Positions 13,301-26,260 of a stretch of 64,000 nucleotides of DNA are shown here, piece by piece. Source of the stretch: Paguma larvata (lineage: Eukaryota; Chordata; Mammalia; Carnivora; Viverridae); the NCBI GenBank assembly GCA_030068075.1, contig CM057837.1, positions 19,437,691 through 19,501,690 on the forward strand, given 5' to 3'. The first letter of the stretch is position 1. Every line of letters begins with the position of its first letter. The position numbers and the translations under genes are program-made. A model generated the notes under the pieces. It saw only the letters and a list, made by a program, of their open reading frames with translations. It did not search any database and had not been told where the DNA came from.

Positions 13301-16300
13301 TCAGATCAGTGGGTCTTAAACTTATCACCCCCCTAACTTCTCGAACAATAACTCACATTTTTTTTTCCTTGACTTTTCCCAGAAGATACTAGCAGGCAAC
13401 AGGTAATTTCAACTCAGTGGTACATGAGGGTATCAAGAAACTCTGAGGTCTAATATATAAACCAGCATTCAAAACAGCACTGGGTGCATTATTTCTCATG
13501 GGCCAAAGCAGCAACTTAATATTATCGTTTTATAAGGGTATATTTTATTTATTACCTCAGTATCTGCCTATGTTCAAAAACGACGTTTCCCTTGTTTACT
13601 GAGGAAACTTCCAGATTCCACAGAGCCGTGCTCCCTTTGTAACTAACCTCACTGGATGTGATTCCAAGGTGGCACTATCCAACAGGACGTTCTGTGGTGC
13701 TGGGAATGTTCTAGACTCACGCTGCCAAATATGGTAGCCACCAGCTAGCTACCGGTGGTACTGAACACTGTAAATGGGACTCATGTGATTAAAGAAGTTA
13801 TTTCATTTGACTTAATCTTCACTGGCTGAAAGAGCCACATGTAGCTCACGGTTACCATATTGGATGGAGGAGTGACTCTAACAGAATCGAATCACAAAAG
13901 ACCTTTGCCTCCAGTTGTGCGTGGTGAAAACCCATCTCAAGCTGGCTAATGCAGGGTTTTCTGGTACTCTCATACCGGGAAGATTGCGAAACTTTCTACT
14001 GAGCCATGCTTTAGGGTGCTGTCCTATGAGATCACCTGCCTGCAAAGAAAAGCATGCTAATCCCATCTTGAACAAGTGGTTCTCGAGCCCGGGGCTGAGT
14101 GAGGGGATCCGTCAGGCAAGAATGGTCAGTGTAAAGGGAAGCCAACTCCCAGCTCCTGCCCCCCTGCCCCCAGAGAGACTCCTTCAGTGACCTGCCGAGC
14201 CTCACCAGCCGCCAAACCTCCTCAGCCGACACCTCAACACAAATTTCTAAAATAAAATTTATTTCAAGCCTGGAACCACTTAAGTAAGGACAGAAATGCG
14301 GCGAAAAGGCAGGAGACAGAGCGCTATGACAGGTCATTCTGACACGCCTCATGGTCTGCCCTTCTAAGATTTCACACCCCCGGGAGGAAGCTGTCTCTTC
14401 TGATTAACCTAAACCACTCTAGTCCTTCTTTCTCTCTCTCCACGGCCATGTGAGGCGGAGCAGTGCCCGGTGAAGTGGCCACAGATCATTACGGAGGTAC
14501 TCCCACGCTTTAATCTCCTAGGAGAGGACACCAATGCTTTCGACCTTTTCTACGGGACCCACCTTCCATTCAGAGAATCAATTGAACAAATCTCCAAATG
14601 TTTTCCAAGCTTCCCACACCTCTCCGCACACTTGGCTTCAGAACTACGGTAAACCCCGAGAAAGCTGAGCACAGACTCTGTCTCCTCAGAGCAGCAACCG
14701 CGACAGAAAATCAGCAGCACGATTATTTGCTTCAAAGGTTATTTCTCGCTTTACAAGAGGATTCGTCATTATTTTGTTTGGTTTTCTATTTTAAAAACAG
14801 CAGCCTCCCGTGATGAATGTGGAAGCGCTCTATTTTGAATAGGTGAATCGCTACCAGAATAAATCAATTATGTAAAGAAACATTCAGGCTCACGGTGGAC
14901 TAGTAAGTCTGCGTGTCCTGTGTGATAAGGTGATTCCCCTGAATCGCCCGGAAAAATCTTCTACGTGCAAGACCATAAAGCAACTTTAACCCAAGAATCG
15001 TGGGGCTACGAAAATGCCATGCACCACCGCAGTGACTCCACACAGTTTTCATTATTACAAAATAATCAATCGCTATTCATGCTGAATTTATAAACTTAAC
15101 TTTGAAGAGAATTATTACAAACGCACGTTTTCCATCTTATATCTGGCTAAGTGCTTTGACTGCTCCATACTTACGGCTGAAAGGGGATGAAATGCTGCTT
15201 ATCTTCATCATCTACTTTTCCATTTATTATATCTGTTACATCCATCACTGGGGACAAGAAAAGAACAGGGATTGTTTTAAGTGCTATAATCAGAGAAAAC
15301 GAACAAACAAAGCAACATCAGACGGTCTTCTGACCAACAGCAGCCTAAACCGCACAGTGGCATTTTTTTTTTAGATTGAAGTTATGAGTGTTTCCATGTT
15401 TTAGAGAAAAATGAAGTTATCTGAGAACACTGGCCCAAATGGGGTTGGGGCCTAAATGGCAGAGTTCTGCTCAATAAATTCCTTTGCTCGGGATGCCACT
15501 GGACCCTCTGGAGCTGCTCCATCCGATCGAATGTTGTGTGCTGATGGAATGTTCCGGAACACAAGCACTTGAAATGTGGCAAGTGTGATGGTGGTACACA
15601 ATTTTTACTTTGATTTCATTCATAAAGGCCACACGTGGCAAGGGCTGACAACGCCGGTGGGCACTTGCTCTGGGGCAACGCCGGTGGGCACAGCATTCCC
15701 CAAAGGATACCACGATAATAAAGTAGCTGGCGTCCATCTACCCAGCCCATGCGGCATCTATGGATACTATTTCAAGGGGCATTCGACAGCCAATCCTCCA
15801 CAGCCACTGACTGCACAACTGAGGAAGTGGAGGCTCAAGGACACAAATGGATGACCTTGTCCAAAGTCAGAAAGCTAGAAAGTCTCCAACACTTAAACTC
15901 TGACCAACACAGCCAGAGACCCCCAACCACAGCCCTGGGCGCTTTCTCTGTCTCTGCTCAGTCGCCGCCGTTGACTCCGGGTAAGTGAGTAACATGGCTC
16001 GTTTATTTTCTCTTCACAATCCCTTTCCTGAGGACGACAACCATATACTGAAAATGTGGACAATTTCCATTTCTCCCACCTGCGCCCCACCCAGAAAAAG
16101 GGGGCGGACTCTGTAAGGACGAGAAGCATTGCCACGTCCTGGTTGGTTCGGGGGAGCCCACGGAGCCTCCACAGTGGGTCCCGAGGGAACGCGCCCCCAC
16201 GCTCTGCTGAACCACTACTCCTCTGGGAGCAAAGAGCCCACAAGTGTGTTCAGAGATGCGGGTCAAAGCATCACACGTGACCTAGATCATCAGGTTGTGG

Positions 16301-19300
16301 ACGTCCGAAGGCGTATGGCCCAGACTACAGCCTCCACCTACCAGAAGACACCCCCGGCTTGGAGCATTCTTCGGGACAACGGATTGGCATGAGAGGCACC
16401 TATTAAGACACTCAGATGCCCAAGACCATACTTTCACTGCCAACTGGGAACCACGTGACTCTGGGCCACGGCAGGAGAGCCTGAGCCTCACACACCACCT
16501 GCCACACGCAGGCCACAAGGCACGGCCCGCCTGTGTGTCCGCAGCCCTCCCCCCTCCCGCCGCTGTGTGTGTCTCCCTGGTCACACGACCCTTGCCAAAA
16601 CCCGGGTCTCTGGCTGGGAGCACTCAGGAGCCCAGTGAAGTCTCACAGGGAGGAAGCAAGAGAGTAAGCCATGAGTCTTGCATCCGACACCACTCAGGTG
16701 AAGGCAGCCCTAGTCCTCCACGTCCCGGGAGTGACGGCCTGCTCAGTGATGCCCAGAAGAGCGGGCTGTGACAGCACAGACCTCACTCGTGGGGCATCTC
16801 CCTCATTGCTGCCCGCCGGCACGCGGGCGCGTAGCAAGGAGGTTCTCGCTCTGGCCGGGGCCTTGGTACAACCCCGGCTGCACGGAATTATGAATGACTT
16901 CTGTTTTACTTACGCTTTTTGTCTTTTCAAAACTTCTATATCACTTTCACACTATATTACAAATGAAACACGACATAATCCTTCCCAAAGAAGGCTAAGA
17001 ACCGTAGGCTTAAAGGTCCATGAACATCGTTCACCCAGGCTCTGTCGACACAAACATGCAGGTGTTATTCTGGGTAAAATCTTAAAATTAAGTTCCGGTG
17101 TGGGAACTTGAGTTGCACAGGTCTGAGCAGAAGCTGATTACCAAAGAGGGGATTGGCCTTCTCGGGTGGAGAAGTGTCCTTTCTTAACCAGAAAGAGAAC
17201 AGACGGGCGGTCAGAGGATGTCCTGAGTAGGTCAGAGGTGCGTTCTAGTTTAGGACACCCCGCTGGGTATGCTGAATGCCATGCGACGAGGGAGGCAAGG
17301 CGGTCAGACGGCAGCATTCCCCTGGTTGCCTCAGGGCCATAGTGGCTCACAGATGATTTGGTTAAAGAAGGAATTCTAATTTAATTGGCAGGGTGTGGGG
17401 CCTGGGCAAGAATATATATACATATATATACACATATATATATATATACATATATACACACACACATATATATATAAGACATATATACACATATATACAT
17501 ATATATACACATACATATATGTATACATATATATACATATATATATATAAGATATATATTTTTTTTAAGTTTATTTATTTTTTGTAGAGAGAGAGGGGGG
17601 AGAGAGACTGCACGTGCAGTGGGGAGGGGCAGAGACAGAGGGAGAGAGAGAAGGAGAATCCCAAGCAGGCTCCATACTGTCAGCACAGAGCCCCATGCCT
17701 GCCTCAAACTCACGAACCATGAGATCATGACTTGAGTCGAAATCAAGAGTAGGATGCTTAACCAACTGAGCCACCCACCCGGGCACCCAAGAAAATATTT
17801 TTTAATAGTGCCCCAAACTATTCTCAAACACATCTAGGGTTGAGAATCACTCCATTAACATACTTAACCCTTTGCACCAAAAACATATAGCTACTTTCAC
17901 GTCTCCCCAAAAGACAGGGGATACCTTCACCTTTCCCTAGCAGAGGTGACCAATTGGTCCCTTTTCTTGAGCTGTCACCAAAATAACAGAACACAAATAC
18001 GGGGGACAGACAGAACCTATCTCGAGATAGCTGTGTCCTCCTTACTCTCCGGTCTCCTCCGACCCCTTCATCGCTTTGACTATTCAGTGCAGATTCCCTC
18101 CTGAATCAATCCATCACCAACTCCAGAAGCCCGGAAGCCAGCCAATGACCGGCTTTCCTCCAAGCCAAGAATGTGGGTCAGGGTCTCCCTCAGGAGATGT
18201 GATCTGCTTTAAAACCAAATGTGTGATTTACATCCGAAACTTGCAGACTGAGGCACCGTGAGCTGCAGGTCCATAGAAACCACAGAAAAGAACGAAGAGA
18301 TTTTTTTTTCCCTCTCTAACGGAAGAGCTTATAAATCAGAGCAGTCCGCCGTCCAATATTCAGCGGCGGCTCTTATTCGTGGCGAACGCGATGATCTTGA
18401 AACTCTAAGGAAAAGCAGAGAAGCGACTTACCGGCCACTCCGAAAGGCCGCCGCAGGCCCGAGGTCAGTTTCCTGGTATTGTTGTCCCTCAGCTCCATGC
18501 GACCCACCCGTACGATCTGACAAACAAAACTGATTTTGTCCCTTTTCAGGTCCTTGCTTCCTAGATCCTGGAAATATTAATTTCCATAAATTATTTTGGA
18601 GAACCATTACTCAATGCAGGTGCAATTGAAGCAGACAGTAAAAAGATGGATTGGGACTCTCTCCTCTGACCAGTTTTTAGCATTTTAATAAGTTATTCAC
18701 ATAACAAAAAGGAAGTGGATAACAACAGTCAATTAGCATTAAGCAAACTTCGGATAGAAGCTTAAGAGAGTGCTGGGCTAAATCTCCGTCACGCGGACCC
18801 TAAGGGAAGCTAGAGACCCCGAGCGGTTCTGGGAAGGTGTTTTATTAGCACTGAATTCACACGAATGACAAGCAAACCAAGGATTCATGCTCTAGTGTGG
18901 ACGCAAGTCAGAGGGAAGTCATTAAAAATAATCACTGGAATGGTGAATGATTCAAATGAACATCTTTGGGTGTACTTACAGTAAAAACAGCTCGCAAATT
19001 GTGTAATCTGTCTATGTCTTTAGGCAATCCTGAACTTGACCAGCGAACCAGGTAGTTTTCACTTGCAAAAAAGAAAGAAAAACAAATTCATTTTCCAAAT
19101 GTAACAGGACACTAAGTAGACACCCACTTTGATTTATAATTAATACTACGTAGGTCCACAACACAGACCGCTATACGAGCTCAGAACTGCCAGCCTTGCC
19201 ACAGAGACTACTTTTCCACGAGCACGTAAGTAATGTCCCACACAACGGAATAGTCGAGAATGGCCAGTACAAAATCTTTGAGATGCTGTAATTTTATAGT

Positions 19301-22300
19301 GGAACTATAGGCAAACGTCATTTCAAAGTTTCTAATTGTAAAAGCATTACTTGTTTACTTAGATTGGCCATGATCTAAAATTCACCATTCATTCATTTAC
19401 AGAATAAAAGACATCCCACAAGTCTGTTCGGATCCCAACACAACCAAATATGCCACACGGACAAATGAAATCCCACGACAAGACAGAAGGGAGTCCATAT
19501 CAGAAATGAGGGTGCAATTCATCCGTTTGTTGTGTTTTCTGTCACAAACCAACTTTTATACTTTTGAGTAACACAAATGAAGAATGTGAGTTTTAAAGGT
19601 AAGTGCACGTGCTCACATGCACTTCACACATAATTTTTTTTAATTTTTTTTGTTAGTTTTTTTTTTTGAGAGAGAGAGAGACAGACAGATAGAACACAAG
19701 GGAGGAAGGGGCAGAGAGAGAGGGAGAGACAGATTCCGAAGCAGGCTCCAGGTTCCGAGCCATCAGCACAGACCCCGATGCAGGGCTCGAACCCACAAGC
19801 CGTGAGATCATGACCTGAGCCGAAGTCAGACACTTAACCGACTGAGCCACCCAGGCACCCCCTTCACACATAATTTAAACCATAATTTTTCCATCTGGAC
19901 AAAGTGAGAGTTATACTAAGAGACAAAAGCAAGAAGGAGGAAAAAGGCCACGTCAGAAATGACAGGGAAGGCAAAGACGAGATTCGTAATATTTTATTCA
20001 ACGATTATTAATTGAGAGCCTTTATGGAACAGGCAGCCATCTAGACACTATACTCCAGCCAATCGTGTTGCAGAAATAACAATAGGTCAAAGGTCCAAAA
20101 AGGATATTCACAAAAGACAAAAGTTTGACAAAGCAAGATTAAGACAAGAGTGATATTATTTGGAAGGGTCTAGAAACATAAAGCCCCATGAAGACAACAC
20201 AGGAAACAATGACTTCCATCTTTGGTTGCCACGTCCTTGAAACGTTTACAAGACAAAACTCCTACACTCAAACACCCACATGCAAGGAAGGGAGCCGACC
20301 CTGGCCCAGAGCCCAGGCACTGCCATCGCGCCGTCCCACACAGCCCTGGGCCCAGCTGCCGGGGGAAGTCTGGCCAGCTGGTCCCCCCACTGCTCTCTGA
20401 GACGCCAAGACATGTGGTGGTCCCAGAGCCACGTTCCTGGCGTTACCCAGAGAGGAAAGACAGCCACAAGGGAACGTCACTGACCTGATGAATTTGGACT
20501 CCACAGGGTCATAAAGAGACATCAGCACTTCGGCGTCTTCTCCGATTTTACAAACCACATTTTTGAGGTTGACAAACAAGGCCAGAGAAGGGGTGGAGGC
20601 AAACTTAGCCTGCCTGTTAATATCTATGTTCTGCTTTTGGGACTGTAAGTAGAAATAAAACAGACATTAGTGGGGCACGGGGGGCGGGGGGGGACTCAGT
20701 CTCTTAAGCGTCCTTGACTCTTGATTTTGCTTCAGGTCATGATGTCAAGGTTCATGAGTCCAAGCCCCCTCATCGGGCTCTGCACAGACGGTGTAGAGCC
20801 TGCTTGGGATTCTTTTATCTCCCTGTCTCTGCCCCTCCCCAACTCACGTGCAGGCATGCTCTCAAAATAAGTAAATAAACTTCAAAAAAAAAGTAAGAAA
20901 GTTGATATTAGCAAAATAAATAAATAAACTTCAAAAAAAAAGAAAGGAAGTTGACATTTGCAATACCCATCACTAACCCTGCCCTTTCTGTATTCATGAC
21001 AGAACAGAAAACTATGTGCAACCAGTTAGCCTAACACAGCAAAGCCACTCTGCAGTCACTCCCTTGTCCCCCGTCACCACATGCGTGCACCCAGTGCAAA
21101 GGTCACAACCCCCTAACAGTTTGTGCCAAATATGGTCTTCAGAGACTCCGGCGTCTAATCAATGAATCACAGTGGTGTTCACAAGCAAAGCCGCTTAATT
21201 TTTGGTTCTCCCACTAGACTAACTCCTCCGAGGACACTTCTGTTTATTCATCATTACGTCCTCAGTTGGTGGTACACAGTAGGTGCTCAATAAATACTTG
21301 CTGAATGAGTGGCTCAATCAGTCAACTGACTTCTTAATACCTGCTATACAGAAGACACCATTAAAGACCAGGGAAGATGCAAAAGATCAGTAAGACATGT
21401 GTCCCCTGCCTTCATCGAGCTTAGAATATGTCACTTCCCTGGCTCCTATCAAAGAGGAAATGCAGAATCAAGTATTGTTTCCCAGGAGACGAAAACACAA
21501 AGTCAAGGTCGTTAAGATCCTGTCTCCTAAGATGTAGCACAGCGCCGCCCAACCCTCCCCCCTCCCCCGCTAAGGGATGAAATACTTCCTGGTCGTCAGC
21601 AGCATGTTTTGACACTGGGTTCCTTTCCATTCATCATTGTATGGAATAGACTATAGTGTGGTGCCTTTCTGGAGTTTGCTAGCGCAAATTCTGGGCTTCG
21701 CTGGTGTGTTATTAATGTTAAAAACTGTTACTGAGAAAAGGTGCTCCCAAAGTAAGTGGCCCATCACGGAGAGCCGAACTTACCTTTTCTTCTTGTAGTC
21801 TTTCCTCCACTTGTTTAGAAGCGATTTCATGAGCTCTAAAGAGACTAATGGTGCTAGTTAGCTCTGGATCCAGAATGTTCCCGTCTTCATCTCTCACCAC
21901 CAAGTCCAGATCGAGAATTCTAGAACAACAAGAGTTCAGAACTTCAAGGACACAAACCAAGGGCTTTGAATTCTCTAACGCAACTTCGGTCCCGGCAAGT
22001 GGGCACAGTTGAAAACACATAGAAAGTCAAGGTCACCCATAAATACTGGGGGACATAACTTTGTAAGGTCGCTTTCTTTACTTTAAAACATATTCCTTTG
22101 GAATTAAAACAACATTACTCAGGGACGCCTGGCAGGCTCAGTCAGTAGAGCACGTGACTCTTGATCTTGCAGGTTGTAAGTTTGAGCCCCACGTTGAGTA
22201 TGGAGATTACTTAAAAAATAAAATCAGGGGCGCCTGGGTGGCTCAGTCAGTTAAGTGCCCGACTTCGGCTCAGGTCATGATCTCACGGTTCGTGAAATCG

Positions 22301-25300
22301 AGCCCCATGCTGGGCTCTGCACTGACAGCATGGAGCCTGCTTAGGATTCTCTCTCTCCCCTCTCTCTCTGCTCCTCCCCTGCTCCTGCTCTTTCTCGCAA
22401 AATAAATAAACTTTAAAAAAAAAATAAAGAAAAATAAAATGTTTTTAAAAAGTGATTCAATGTTTACTTCCATTGCAGCAGTGACTTTGTCTTCAAGTGC
22501 AAAATTTTACAGGTCTGCACAGCCCAGATGAAGTGTGTGTTGCTAATTACTATGTGAACAGCATGGACGGTTTAAAGCACACACATGCTATATATATTTG
22601 GGGGAGGAGAATAAATGTATACATAAATGAAGCATATAAAGGGTGTATAGTTATGTACAGATAGAGTGTATATACATTCATACTCGTGGGGGGGGCATAC
22701 AAACCCATGCACCTAAATATTTTAAATTGCTGGTGGTGACATCATCACTGAGCTGGAGAGAAGACGTAGGGAGGAAGAGCTGGGGCGAAGGCATACCCGC
22801 CATTCCATTCTGGTAAGTTCTATCACACGGCTTTCTTTCCACCTACAGGCAGTTCTAATCCCGAAACTAGCTCATCAGACGATCTTCGATAAAGATGTTC
22901 TCCTGTGTTTCGACACCAAGCATGCGGAAGTTATCCACGGTAACACTGAGCAACTTTCTGGCCAGATGGCTAGACGTAGTAGCCAACTTAAACGTGAGCA
23001 GCATCTGTCTAATAAATCTGTCCGTCCATATCTGGAAATGCTTTTTGGCAACGTTCTCTCTGTTTCCCCACACCGAACAAAACTGTTAGGTGATTTTTAG
23101 CGTAATTTTTATTTAAAGAACAAACAAAGAAATTATATAAAGAGACCAGGAGCTGTGCTATGGCCACGTGTTCTGGTTTTCTTTTTAATGAGACACGCGG
23201 ATCTTAAGCACAGATGCCTTACACTTTGCCTTTGGGGTTTTCTGTCTGCTATTAACAAGTCTATCGAAGCAGGATTTTTTTTTTTTTTTAACCATACGGC
23301 AAGGTAAAGAGTCTGCTGAAAGAAAAATAAATCTCAATTCGATAATGGCTTTAATGGTTACAATTTTAAGAGGAGAGGTGACTTGGAAATAAAGACTCCA
23401 ACCAGGCAAACTCCTGCCCGACCTCTCTTCTCTGAAGGTCACACACCTTCAAGCTGGAAAGGGGTCTGATACTGTGTGCCGAGCAGGTTTCGCTTTGACA
23501 GGATGCTGGCCACTGCACCATCTGGAGGGCAAGCCCCAAAACGCCATGTGCCCCTCTTATCTACTGAGCAAACCCACTGATGGTGCAGCAGGACCGACTG
23601 GGCCAGTCGGCAACAGGAGGGTAAACAGGCTTTAAACAAATAGTCAGAGGCTTTTTGCTCGGCAAGAGAACAGCCCAGGAGTTGCAATGATTGTGGGGTG
23701 CCTCGAAAGGAACAGAAAGACATTTTTTTTAAAAAGCCTTTTAGGTTCTCATTAGTTGTCTCTGTAATATGCTTCGCTAATGAGGAAAAGCCCCCTCTCT
23801 CTCAAATGTTACTGCTCATCCCAGCCCTGAACCTGCCCCTTGGGAGGAATTGGTGCCGGTGGGGTCAGAGTCAATTCTGGAGTGCGTAGGGCCAAGGCTA
23901 ATGAGGTGGGGAGAGAATCCTCTCTGGTGTGGGCGGACCCAGTGCCGGGGCCTGCAGAGCTACAGAGCACCTGGCTTTACAGGACGGCTGGCCAGAGGTC
24001 CCACAGGCCACACGGAACCTGGCTCCCTGAGGAGCAGAGGCCCAGGCCTTATGCCAGCCCACTGCGTACACCCTGCCCTGCGTTCCTCACCTCAGTCCCG
24101 CCAGGGCGGACAGGTCAGACCCGCATCACAAAGGAAGAAACCTAAGCTCAGAGAAACATCCAGAAGAACCCTGAGCCTGGCTTCTGAGTCAGAACCCTCT
24201 CATGGTGGAGTCCGTGCTCGTTCCAGAATGTCACCTGGAAACTGGCACAGGAAGTGGCTTGTCGGGGTCGTCTTCGCGCCAACTTTTCTGTGTGTTTTTC
24301 TGAGCGACTGGCGCTCTGGTGGGCTCTGAATCCACAGGGAGCACCCGCCATGAAGGTGTGTCTTAGCACAGCAAGAGGGCAAAAAACTGTCTTCTTAAGG
24401 ATTGTATTTCCACTCAAAGCAGTAAATTATGTTTGGAAACACTTCCTTTCGTAACTGGATTGTTCCATGACATAATGTACTCCAGTGGCTCACCGCAGCC
24501 ACACTAAGCAGGTGGTTCTGAACATAAGTTCAAAATACAATACTCCAAGAGAAAACAGAACCAAAGCTCCAAAAGTGTCATTTTTTTAAGCAGGGTGCTC
24601 ATGAAAAGGGTTTCCCTAAAACGATATCTAATATCCTATACTGAGAAGTCCCTAACTTTCTGTGGCAAGATGGGGAGGCAGGAGGCAACCTTCTCCTGTA
24701 GCCTTTTTCTTTTTAATGTTTGTTTATTTTTGAGAGAGGGAAAGACAGAGTATGAGCAGGGGAGGGGCAGAGAGAGAGGGAGACACAGAATCGGAAGCAG
24801 GCTCCAGGCTCTGAGCTGTCAGCGCAGAGCCCGACGCGGGGCTCCAACCCACGAACCGTGAGATCATGACCTGAGCTGATGTCAGATGCTTATCCGACTG
24901 AGCCACCCAGGCACCTTCCTGTACCCTTTTTAATCCAAACACTCCATCTAACTAATAATATTGTTTTCAGAAACTTTTCACAGTTGAAAGAAAGAAATAC
25001 TGGAAAACAAAATGATTTTGTACTTCTGATTTTACAGAAAGGTTTAGTTTATACCCAGGGCACCCTTCAGCTGACCAGCTGGGGGCAAACCTCTCCCATT
25101 CTCTGAGCTTACCGTCCTAACGTATAAAATGAGGGGCTTGGATCAACCCAGAAGTTCCCAGTCTTCTGCCCAGCGTGGTCCAACTCCATTCTTAAAAACT
25201 GAGATTTCAGGGCCCCTGGGTGGCTCAGTCGGTTGGGTGGCCAACTTCAGCTCAGGTCATGATCTCGCAGTTTGGGAGTTCAAGCCCCGCGTCGGGCTCT

Positions 25301-26229
25301 GCACTGATGGCTCAGAGCCTGGAGCCTGCTTCGGATCCTGTGTCTCCCACTCTCTCTGCCCCTCCCCTGCTCATGCTCTGTCTCTATGTCTCTCAAAAAT
25401 AAATAAACGTTTTTTAAAAAAAAAAAGCTGAGATTTCTACCCAGCGTTCCAGGTATTAGAAATCAAAATCTTAAGGAGTAGGTCCCACGATTCTATATTT
25501 TGAAAGCTCTCCAAGTGATTCTGATAAGGACCAGCATCTGGGAATCGTGTGACCAGATCATTTTTGAGGCTGCTTGCAGCTCTGACGTTACAGCAACAAC
25601 CAAATAGTTACCCGGTGGGAAAGGGTGTGGCCTCATGGTGGTTATAGACTTGGCAGCACCGGGATGAAGGCGCTCACCACCGCTCAGCAGCGGGACCTGC
25701 CTCTAAACACCAGAACACACGGTGCTGTGTGGGAGTGAGTGCACGGCCGCTGAAAGCATTCAAGCACAACGGAGTGGAGGCTTGCTATAGACGGGAACTT
25801 TTGCAAGAGCCGTCCTTACAACAAAGCAAATTATTTGTTGTTTATCCGAAATTCAGATTTAGCTGGCTGTATTTTCGTCTGCCAAACCTGTCATCCCCGC
25901 ACTGGTGCTAAGTTTCAAGGTGACCTGTGATGTCCCTTCTGACTCTCGGAACGTGGGGTTCCAGAGAAACCTGGTGCTTGTTGCTGCACAAAGTACCCCA
26001 TGTCTGGACTCAAAGTCAAGTACTGTGAGCAGAAAACAGAAGTCCCTTGTCGGGCGGAGTCACAACAAGTTACCTTATGGGAGAGTGAAACTGGGAGACC
26101 ACCCCAGCCCCTGCTTCTTAGAGATAAGTATAGGTTTCAACAACGACTCTGTAAACTCCTGATTTTTAGAATCCCACAGAAAATACCTTATCTTTTTTTT
26201 TTTAATTTTTTTCATGTTTATTTAATTTT

Positions 26230-26260
<31 letters not shown>

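Larger units (their letters stand above)
12025..15174 (-). other. DOCK1: DOCK1 intron 11
   Basis: 3150 bp. It contains a G-run (12370-12392), AT-rich non-repetitive sequence (about 12900-13300) and a short DNA-transposon relic (13668-13872). No recent SINE. Confidence 0.9.
15248..18431 (-). other. DOCK1: DOCK1 intron 10
   Basis: 3184 bp with a MIR relic (15810-15915), a TA/CA microsatellite (17410-17560) and a reverse SINE (17561-17788). No other feature recognised. Confidence 0.9.
20643..21783 (-). other. DOCK1: DOCK1 intron 7
   Basis: 1141 bp. It holds a forward SINE at 20672-20892, which crowds the exon 8 acceptor, a duplicated SINE tail to about 20945 and an L2 relic near 21228-21320. 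Confidence 0.92.

Noticed and set aside
22867..23089. Overlapping sense and antisense frames of 64-68 codons in intron 6
   Set aside because: No family match, no splice context. Mutual overlap of this size is expected by chance.
25430..25560. Possible MER5-like DNA transposon relic
   Set aside because: Only a weak resemblance (AAGCTCTCCAAGTGATTCTG). Too diverged to assign without a search.
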